59,866 nucleotides of DNA from Gemmiger formicilis (GTDB lineage Bacteria; Bacillota; Clostridia; Oscillospirales; Ruminococcaceae), in assembly GCF_024462815.1 (NCBI RefSeq), contig NZ_JANGCG010000016.1:1-59866 (forward strand), given 5' to 3'. The notes under the pieces were generated by a model. The model did no database searches and was not told the DNA's origin. It saw only the letters and a list, made by a program, of their open reading frames with translations. Shown in pieces: positions 27,839-33,770 of this stretch. Numbering within the stretch: position 1 is the first letter of the stretch; each line of letters begins with the position of its first letter. Made by a program: the position numbers and the translations under genes.

Positions 27839-28445
27839 ATTGAGAGAAATGTCAACGTTTTTTCGCAATGAAAAATCACCAAATAAAAGTTTATTTTTCC
27901 CCATAATTATTATTTTATTATTTATAATTTACTTCTTTATATATAATAATGTAGATTGAGAGCTTTATTATGCTGAATTGAGAGAAATTTTCTGGTTTAC
28001 TGGGAGTTTTTTTCTGTACTATTGAGAGAAAATTTCCCGTGAATTGAGAGCTTTCTTCTGCGTTTTTTCCCAGAATAAAACTCTCAATTCGGCAGAAAGT
28101 TTCTCTCAATTCGGGCTATTGCGAGTTTTTTTCTGCACAAAAAATTAAAAAAATGCCGGTGGAAAACACCCCTATTGAGAGAAATTTTCTGCAATTTGCA
28201 AAGAAAAAAATCGTGCTTCAGAGGAAACCAAGGAACAATGTTCGCGTAAAATCGTTCCGGCAGGGTAGGGGGGGAGAAGACCTGTTTTTTAATTGCGAGT
28301 TTTATTCTGGCAGGAAAATAAAAAAATTAAAGCCCTAAAAATAACGAAACAACGATACATATAAACCGTGAAACATCCTGAATTGCGAGAATTTTTCTGC
28401 TATTGAGAGAAATTTTCTGACAAAAATCAGAAAAAGTCTCGCAAT
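27839..28445. other. Replication origin region with iterons and an AT-rich stretch
   Basis: About twelve copies of a 19-base iteron, consensus AATTGAGAGAAATTTTCTG with variants AATTGCGAG and AATTGAGAGCTTT. Plus-orientation copies start near 27839, 27955, 27976, 28020, 28042, 28118, 28173, 28291, 28381 and 28401. Inverted copies lie at 28071-28089 and 28093-28111, with an inverted half near 28434. An extremely AT-rich stretch at 27895-27955 is a likely unwinding element. Two inverted copies back to back (28071-28111) resemble the operator inverted repeats that initiators use for autoregulation. There is no gene here. Confidence 0.9.
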
Positions 28446-28474
28446 GGAAGGTGCTGATTGCAGAAGCTAATATG

Positions 28475-28527
28475 TTAGGTACCTTGGCAGTCTGGCTTTG
28501 CTACTGTATAATTATCAAGGTACCTAA
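28475..28527 (+). promoter_or_regulatory. MarR operon promoter flanked by a perfect 12-base inverted repeat
   Basis: TTGGCA (28484-28489), a 17-base spacer, then TATAAT (28507-28512). TTAGGTACCTTG (28475-28486) and CAAGGTACCTAA (28516-28527) are exact inverted copies, one over the -35 and one just after the -10. This is a textbook autoregulatory site for the MarR protein encoded next. Confidence 0.85.
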
Positions 28528-28558
28528 TGATTAAAAATAACGTAAGGAGGTTGCTTTT

Positions 28559-29005
28559 GTGAAGGAACAATATAAGCATTTAGACCAAAACAATAAGCTG
28601 ATCTGGAATTTCTGGGATATCGGGCACACCATGCGCCAGATTGCCGAGGGGCGGGCCAGCCAGAAGCGGATTATGATTCTTTTGCGGGAGACGGCGGGCA
28701 TGACCCAGAAAGAACTGACAGCGCGGCTGGGGGTGCAGCCGGGCTCGGCCAGCGAGGTGCTCAACAAGCTGGAGCAGGCCGACTTAATTTCACGGACCTC
28801 CAGTGAGGCAGACCACCGAACCACGGACATCTGCCTGACACCGGCAGGGGAGCAGCTGGCGCAGGAAGCCGCCGTCAAGCGCAGGGAACGCCATGAGCAG
28901 ATGTTTTCCGTGCTTTCCGAGCAGGAAAAGGACACTCTGATTGAACTGCTGGAAAGAATCAGCGCCCACTGGGACAAGACATATCGGCAGTCAGAAGGGG
29001 AATGA
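28559..29005 (+). CDS. MarR family transcriptional regulator
   Basis: This 148-residue winged-helix repressor has DNA-recognition helices around QKELTARLGVQPGSASEVLNKLE, split here as QKELTARLGVQPGSASEVL (~residues 58-76), and the wing TSSEADHRTTDICLTPAGEQ. It starts at GTG 28559, eight bases after AAGGAGG. MarR proteins of this kind repress efflux pumps and sense small hydrophobic compounds. It heads an operon with a two-subunit ABC exporter that is now broken, so the regulator may have lost its main target. Its operator repeats are intact. Confidence 0.9.
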   Translation: MKEQYKHLDQNNKLIWNFWDIGHTMRQIAEGRASQKRIMILLRETAGMTQKELTARLGVQPGSASEVLNKLEQADLISRTSSEADHRTTDICLTPAGEQLAQEAAVKRRERHEQMFSVLSEQEKDTLIELLERISAHWDKTYRQSEGE

Positions 29006-29006
29006 T

Positions 29007-30497
29007 ATGTGGAAATATGTAAAGCGGTATCTGTCGTATGCAGTGCTTGCGGCTGCGTTTATGGTGGGGGAGGTACTGATGGAACTGCTGCAGCCGGAGC
29101 TGATGAGCCGGATTGCCGATGATGGCGTTCTGGGCGTTCATACCGGCGGCGTGGGGGATATGAGCCTGATTTGGGCGTTGGGCCTCAAAATGACCAGCCT
29201 GGTTCTGTTTGGCGGCCTCTGTGGCTCTCTGAACAACGCTTTTGTGCATATGACCGGGCAGAATGTCGGCAATGATATCCGTAAGGATGCCTTCCGCAGG
29301 CTGATGACCTTCTCCTTTCCGTAGGTGGACTGCTTTGGCACTGGCTCGCTGGTTACACGTATGACCAATGACATCACACAGGTGCAGAATCTGGTTTCGC
29401 AGTTTGTCCGCGGTATGATTCGCACCGGAATGCTGATGTTTGGCAGCATTTTCTTTCTGTTCCGGCTCAATACGCGGTTCGGCCTCATTGCATTGTGCGC
29501 GTTTCCGCTGATTGTCGGCTGTATGGGGCTCTGTCTGACAAAGGCAAACCCACTGTTTACCCGGCTGCAGGCGCAGCTGGATGAAATTAACGCCATCCTG
29601 CAGGAGGATATCTCCGGCATCCGCGTCATCAAGGCCTGCATCTGTGAGGGCTATGAAAAGCTGCGCTTCGGCAAGGCAAACGGCGCACTCGTCTGCACGC
29701 AATTACAGATGTTGACCATCCTTACCTTTATGAATCCCATCATCAATATCCTGATATATGTGGTGGTGGCCCTGATTCTGCGTGTGGGTGCCTTTGAAGT
29801 GGCGGCGGGGGCCGCAACGCCCGGCGTTATAATGGCCGCCATCACCTACACCACCCAACTGCTCAACGGCATTATGGGGCTGACAATGCTATCCCAGAAT
29901 ATTTCGAGAGGCTTCGCCTCATGGAAGCGGGTCAAGGAGGTTCTTCACACAGAGCCCCAGCTGCAGGACGGCTCTTTTGACGGACAGACCGAACAGCACG
30001 GCAAGATTGAGTTCCGGAATGTCTCGTTTTCCTATCCCGGCAGCGACCGGATGGCTCTGAAAAACATCAACCTGACCATTCTGCCCGGGGAGACGGTGGC
30101 CATTATGGGCGCGACCGGCTGCGGAAAATCTGCCCTTGTCAACCTGATTCCGCGGTTTTATGATGCGGCGGAGGGCACGGTTCTGGTGGATGGTGTGGAC
30201 GTGCGGGAATACACCCTGCAGGCCCTGCGAAACAAGGTTTCGATAGCACTGCAGAAGGCAGAGCTGTTTCACCAGTCCATTGCCCAGAACATTGCGTGGG
30301 GCAGGGAAGGGGCCGACAGCGAGAGCATCCGTGCCGCCGCGCAGGCCGCGCAAGCAGAGGAGTTTATCACCGGCACCGCAGACGGCTATGCAACCACCGT
30401 GGCGGCCTGCGGCAGCCATGAGGAACTGTTGCAGAGCTGTAAGGTGTATCGGGATATTTACGATTCCCAGATGGGAAAGGAGGAGCTTCATGCCTGA
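29007..30497 (+). pseudogene. ABC exporter subunit, broken by a TAG codon and an internal deletion
   Basis: The frame starts at ATG 29007, two bases after the MarR stop. It encodes a six-helix exporter membrane domain and an ATPase domain. It is interrupted by TAG at 29322-29324, between FSFP and VDCFGTGSLVTRMTND, where Gln or a similar residue would fit. The ATPase domain has Walker A (GATGCGKSALVNL) and the Q-loop (VSIALQKAELF). At about 30403 the sequence jumps from GYATTVA to ACGSHEELLQSC, missing roughly 90 residues that should hold the signature LSGGQ, Walker B and the H-loop. Even with read-through it could not hydrolyse ATP normally. Confidence 0.85.
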
Positions 30498-30678
30498 GGA
30501 AAACAAGCTCATGGAACGCAGCATCCCCGGCATGAACCGTCGTGAGCGATTTGTTGAGGCCGAGCACGCCCAGAACGCCGGGGCAACCCTCAGGCGGCTT
30601 GTCAGCCATTTTGCAAGGGAGAAGGCGCTGGCGGGTAACGCGGCGGGGACAAGACCCTTCCCTACAGGGACACGGTGA
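30490..30678 (+). pseudogene. Second ABC exporter subunit, N-terminal remnant
   Basis: The frame starts ATG CCT GAG GAA and overlaps the end of the preceding subunit, as in intact heterodimeric exporters. It reads MPEENKLMERSIPGMNRRER and LRRLVSHFAREKALA, then leaves the family and stops at 30678 after about 62 codons. Only the cytoplasmic N-terminal helix is left. The lost 3' part was replaced by a short intergenic-type sequence and then plasmid-core repeats (30775-30824). Confidence 0.75.
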
Positions 30679-30774
30679 TTTTGTAGCGCGACAAAGGCGG
30701 GAAGTTAGTGACATACATTCACTATATTGCCCAATGAGCATAGCAACGGCCAAAAGCATCTGCAAAATAACATT

Positions 30775-30824
30775 TGCCACGGAGTTATACGGCCTTTGTC
30801 CGGCTATTGAGAGAAAATTTCTGC
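30775..30824. repeat. Orphan centromere-like repeat plus orphan iteron
   Basis: TATAACTCCGTGGCA on the minus strand (30775-30789) lies 15 bases from a full iteron on the plus strand (30805-30824, TATTGAGAGAAAATTTCTGC). They sit 2.4 kb from the origin, between the ABC remnant and the panE-like gene. Confidence 0.8.
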
Positions 30825-30858
30825 AAAAAAATAAAAAATCCGGGCATAGCTGCCCGGA
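30822..30858 (-). terminator. Terminator of the panE-like gene
   Basis: Hairpin TCCGGGCA-TAGC-TGCCCGGA (30839-30858). On the minus strand it is followed by TTTTTTATTTTTTT. Confidence 0.9.
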
Positions 30859-30872
30859 AAACGGATAGGTTA

Positions 30873-31826
30873 TTACTTTGACCAGCACAGCGGCTCGCTG
30901 CCATCGTAGGTGAAGCGGCCGTCATTCTTTTCCTCCAACGCCTTAATCATATGGTAGGTGTAGTCGTTGTACGGCGTGGGGATGCCCAGCTCACGGCCCA
31001 TGCGCATCAACGCGCCGGAGAACATATCAATCTCGGTGTGGCGCCCGGCCTCCAGATCCTGCAGGGTGGAAAACCGCGCCGAGGCCGCCGCAGGGCTGCC
31101 GTGGACGGTGGAGGCATCCACCTTGGTCATATCAATGCCCTTGGCCGCGGCAATGGCCTCCAGCTCGTTGCGCAGGCCGCTGCGGATGGCTTCCATATGT
31201 TCGCTGTCACGGTAACAGCCGATGCCCGCGCCCAGAATGGCCTGCGGCAGATTGTTGCAGACGTTCAGGCGGAACTTGCACCACATTTCCTCGCGGATGT
31301 GCTCGGTAACGCGCAGGTTGACCCCGGTACCGGCAAACAGCCGCTCCACCGCACCAACACGCGCACTGTCAAACGGTGCGTTCAGCTCGCCATAGATAAT
31401 GCCAAGGGTGGTTGCGGGGTCAAAGCGGACACCATCCTCGGTGCGGCGGGAGGCTATCTTAATCAGGGCGGGCAGCAGATGTTCTGCGCCCACCCGCGCC
31501 CCAATGATTTCCTCGCTGTCCACGCCGTTCATCAGGCTCATCACGGTAGTGTTCTCGCCGACAACTGTCTGGATCGTGTCCAGCGCGCCGGGCAGTGCGC
31601 CGTATTTCAGCGCCACAATCAACAAATCCACGCCGTGCGCCTGCTGCGGCGTCCAGACCGGCGGATGATAGACGGTATCATTGATAACAAAGCCTTGGCG
31701 CAGCTTTTCTGCCCGCGCACCTTCGGCAATTACGCCAAAGTGTAGGCCACTTTTTTGTGCAAGTCCCCAAATCACGTAGGAGCCGACCGCACCGGCACCG
31801 AGCAGAGCAACAGATTGTATCTCCAT
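30873..31826 (-). CDS. Ketopantoate reductase (ApbA/PanE) family protein
   Basis: This 317-residue protein has an N-terminal NAD(P)-binding fold (VALLGAGAVGSYV) and a C-terminal helical domain with EEMWCKFRLNVCNNLPQAIL and ASARFSTLQDLEAGRHTEID, matching ketopantoate reductases (KxxxN and SSMxxD-like sites). The family reduces 2-dehydropantoate to pantoate for coenzyme A, but paralogues act on other 2-oxo acids. It stands apart from panB/panC, so its substrate is uncertain. It follows the NifX-like gene by 29 bases, probably in one transcript, and ends in a strong terminator. Confidence 0.85.
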   Translation of the reverse strand: MEIQSVALLGAGAVGSYVIWGLAQKSGLHFGVIAEGARAEKLRQGFVINDTVYHPPVWTPQQAHGVDLLIVALKYGALPGALDTIQTVVGENTTVMSLMNGVDSEEIIGARVGAEHLLPALIKIASRRTEDGVRFDPATTLGIIYGELNAPFDSARVGAVERLFAGTGVNLRVTEHIREEMWCKFRLNVCNNLPQAILGAGIGCYRDSEHMEAIRSGLRNELEAIAAAKGIDMTKVDASTVHGSPAAASARFSTLQDLEAGRHTEIDMFSGALMRMGRELGIPTPYNDYTYHMIKALEEKNDGRFTYDGSEPLCWSK

Positions 31827-31855
31827 TTTGGAAAACCCCTTTTATCGTGCGGCAC

Positions 31856-32233
31856 TCAGTGGCAGTGCCCGCCGCAGTGGTGCCCCTCGCCGTGGCCGCA
31901 GTGGCTGCCCTGCAAGGCGGCGGGGTCACTGACCAGCTTACCCGCCAGCAGCGCCAGCACGGCCTTGTCCGCATCACCGGCGATGCCGCAGTACAGCCGC
32001 ATACCGGCCCCGATTACGGCGCTTTGGGCACCGCCGCCGATGTTGCCGCAGATGACGGTATCTACGCCGTTGCGCTGCAAGAAGCCGACCACGGCGCTGT
32101 GGCCGCTGCCCTCAGTGGAAGTGACCTCGGTGTGCAGAATCATACCGCTTTCCACCGTGTAGAGCTTGAACTGCGCCGCGTGGCCAAAGTGCGCAAACAC
32201 TGCGCCGTTTTCATAGGGGACTGCAATTTTCAT
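31856..32233 (-). CDS. NifX/NifB-type (dinitrogenase iron-molybdenum cofactor family) protein with a His-rich tail
   Basis: This 125-residue protein has the FeMo-co-binding family fold (MKIAVPYENGAVFAHFGHAAQF, split as MKIAVPYENGAVFAHFGH; later GVDTVICGNIGGGAQSA). It ends in a Cys/His-rich tail, GSHCGHGEGHHCGGHCH, that could bind Ni, Zn or Co. Small proteins of this family outside nitrogenase systems are thought to carry metals or clusters. The start was chosen at ATG 32233, after GGAAAGGAAATCAGC; the longer frame has no ribosome site. It is transcribed with the panE-like gene from the promoter at 32311-32340. Confidence 0.85.
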   Translation of the reverse strand: MKIAVPYENGAVFAHFGHAAQFKLYTVESGMILHTEVTSTEGSGHSAVVGFLQRNGVDTVICGNIGGGAQSAVIGAGMRLYCGIAGDADKAVLALLAGKLVSDPAALQGSHCGHGEGHHCGGHCH

Positions 32234-32310
32234 GCTGATTTCCTTTCCTTCCGGTACAAGCCAGTAAAAAAGCCGTCCTGCGCAGTGCGGCAGAGACAGC
32301 CCAACATTCT

Positions 32311-32340
32311 TATTATAGCACGCATAGCATAGGATTTTCA
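32311..32340 (-). promoter_or_regulatory. Promoter of the NifX-like and panE-like genes
   Basis: Minus strand: TTGAAA (32340-32335), an 18-base spacer, then TATAAT (32316-32311). It is divergent from the promoter of the structured RNA. Confidence 0.75.
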
Positions 32341-32389
32341 AGGCGGAAACTGTACAAATCAGGCCTTCCAACGTTGTGAAGTCTGCGAA

Positions 32390-32418
32390 TGGACGAATCG
32401 ACGTGGGTGTGCTATAGT
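32390..32418 (+). promoter_or_regulatory. Promoter of the large structured RNA
   Basis: TGGACG (32390-32395), a 17-base spacer, then TATAGT (32413-32418). Transcription would start near 32425. Confidence 0.6.
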
Positions 32419-32424
32419 ATAGTC

Positions 32425-32923
32425 ACAGAAAGAAAACAGCCGGAGATAAGGAGCTAAAAGCTCTAAGAGAAGCAAAAGGCCGCCGGCAGTATTTCGTAAG
32501 GAAGGAGGCTCAAGTCCGATGGCAAACTTCAAGGATCCCATTCATTACCGGCGGGCCTGGGCCTGCTGACAGAATAAGAACCGCATCCGAAGCCGCAGGT
32601 CATACCCTGTAAAAGACATATAGAAACGCGATGCACGGTTGCTTACACTACAGTTGGCAGACTCAGGGGCCGTCAAAACAGACCCCAGAAGATATGAATC
32701 AGGACAAGAAAGAAGGCTGGCAGCTATGACTACCGCCGTTCCACCCGACAGAGGTTATCTGCAATTCACCTGATTTATAAGGAGATACTCCGATGTACTA
32801 GGAAATAAGGCGAGACGCCTTTGCATAAGACCCCATACAAATCATAAAAAAGGGTATGAGGCTATGACTCCGATCATCTGAATCAGCCGGGACAAGCAAG
32901 GCTTGCCCCGGCTTTTTTGTTTG
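32425..32923 (+). ncRNA. Candidate large structured non-coding RNA (~500 nt), class not assigned
   Basis: The stretch has a promoter at one end, an intrinsic terminator at the other and no credible reading frame in between. It is full of local hairpins: GAGCT-AAA-AGCTC (32451-32463), an enclosing GCCGG/CCGGC pair (about 32439 and 32483), GGGGCC with GACCCC (about 32667-32690), and AAGGCG-AGA-CGCCTT (about 32807-32821). Purine-rich single-stranded joins lie between them. The length and style fit the ornate large RNAs of bacteria and their mobile elements (ROOL, OLE, GOLLD). I cannot match it to any of these by eye. It is not tmRNA, RNase P, SRP or 6S RNA as I know them. Confidence 0.65.
32887..32923 (+). 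terminator. Terminator of the structured RNA
   Basis: Arms GCCGGGACAAGC and GCTTGCCCCGGC form a hairpin with one mismatch, followed by TTTTTTGTTTG. Confidence 0.9.
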
Positions 32924-33011
32924 GGTAGCATATGGGTCGCCTGCAGTTTCCCGCAAGCAGCCTTTACCGATTGCCCTATAGCCCTGCGGGGAAAATTATG
33001 CTAAAATAAGT

Positions 33012-33031
33012 GCAGAAAATTTCTCTCAATA
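33012..33031 (-). repeat. Orphan iteron upstream of the adenosyltransferase
   Basis: On the minus strand it reads TATTGAGAGAAATTTTCTGC, a perfect match to the origin iterons. It ends 22 bases before the ATG of the cobO/btuR-like gene, where a bound initiator would affect its expression. It faces the orphan iteron at 30805-30824 in inverted orientation. Confidence 0.85.
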
Positions 33032-33053
33032 GAAAGAACGAGGAGGAAACAAA

Positions 33054-33548
33054 ATGCTGCAGCTGTACTGGGGTGACGGAAAGGGCAAGACCACGGCCGC
33101 GATGGGTCTGGCGCTGCGGGCACTGGGGCATGGGCAGCGGGTGTCGGTTGTGCAGTTCCTGAAGGACGGCACCAGCGGGGAAATCTCCCTGCTGCGCCGC
33201 TGTGGGGCCACGGTGCGCGCCTGCCCGAATGCAAAGTTTACGTGGCAGATGACGGACGCCGAAAAGGCCGAGGCGCGGGCAAACAACAACGCCGCGCTGC
33301 AGGCCGCACTGGCTGAGCCGTTTGAGCTTTTGGTGCTGGACGAGGCCTGCGCTGCCTGCAAAAGCGGCTTGGTGGAGGAGCAGCTGCTGAAGGTGGCCGC
33401 CGCCCGCGCCAAGACCGCTGAGGTTGTGTTCACCGGGCGCGAGCCTGCGGAATGGATGCAGACCGCCGCGGATTACTCGACCGAAATGCGGGCGGTAAGG
33501 CACCCCTATGCGCAGGGCGTCACTGCCCGCGAAGGGGTGGAATACTAA
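33054..33548 (+). CDS. cobO: Cob(I)alamin / corrinoid adenosyltransferase (CobA/CobO/BtuR type)
   Basis: This 164-residue protein has the P-loop GDGKGKTTAAMGLALRALGH at residues 7-26 and FELLVLDEAC (Walker B), both hallmarks of the BtuR family. It moves the adenosyl group of ATP onto reduced corrinoids to make adenosylcobalamin. It is a little shorter than E. coli BtuR (196) but complete. No other corrinoid gene is present, so it would serve salvage. The ATG follows GAGGAGG. A long-range GC hairpin with a T-run follows at 33568-33634. Confidence 0.9.
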   Translation: MLQLYWGDGKGKTTAAMGLALRALGHGQRVSVVQFLKDGTSGEISLLRRCGATVRACPNAKFTWQMTDAEKAEARANNNAALQAALAEPFELLVLDEACAACKSGLVEEQLLKVAAARAKTAEVVFTGREPAEWMQTAADYSTEMRAVRHPYAQGVTAREGVEY

Positions 33549-33567
33549 GCGGGGGAGAGGCTCCTCT

Positions 33568-33634
33568 GCGGCGCGGTCAGCACCCCAAAAGGCTGTGATT
33601 TGTTCACTTTGCACAAATATGCGCCGCGTTTTTT
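33568..33634 (+). terminator. Possible terminator after cobO
   Basis: GCGGCGC (33568-33574) can pair with GCGCCGC (33621-33627), which is followed by GTTTTTTG. The loop is long, and it contains a smaller TTTG...CAAA pair. Confidence 0.45.
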
Positions 33635-33695
33635 GTCACGCAAAAGCCGGATATTTCAGAAAGGCTACCGAATTTCGCAAATTGCTTCAGAATTG

Positions 33696-33724
33696 TTGCG
33701 GAGTTGCTAATTAACGTGTACAAT
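33696..33724 (+). promoter_or_regulatory. Promoter of the second GH3 gene
   Basis: TTGCGG (33696-33701), a 17-base spacer, then TACAAT (33719-33724), 46 bases before the ATG. Confidence 0.65.
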
Positions 33725-33770
33725 AGGGAAAAACACCTTAGCGGTGACAAAAATTGGTAAGGAGAAAATC

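Noticed and set aside
27839..28445. CRISPR array
   Set aside because: The repeats are short (~19 bases), occur in both orientations with irregular spacing, and adjoin a RepB-type initiator. They are iterons, and no cas gene is present.
23206..28445. Prophage or integrated element
   Set aside because: Only partition and replication genes are present; there are no structural, lysis, integrase or terminase genes.
17388..29324. General reassignment of TAG to glutamine
   Set aside because: No intact gene contains an internal TAG, and one of the three positions fits Trp better. The affected genes also carry deletions or frameshifts, so decay is the simpler reading.
32359..32541. Small minus-strand gene of 60 codons at the start of the structured RNA
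   Set aside because: It lacks a ribosome site, opposes a promoter-terminator pair that defines an RNA, and its peptide resembles no family.
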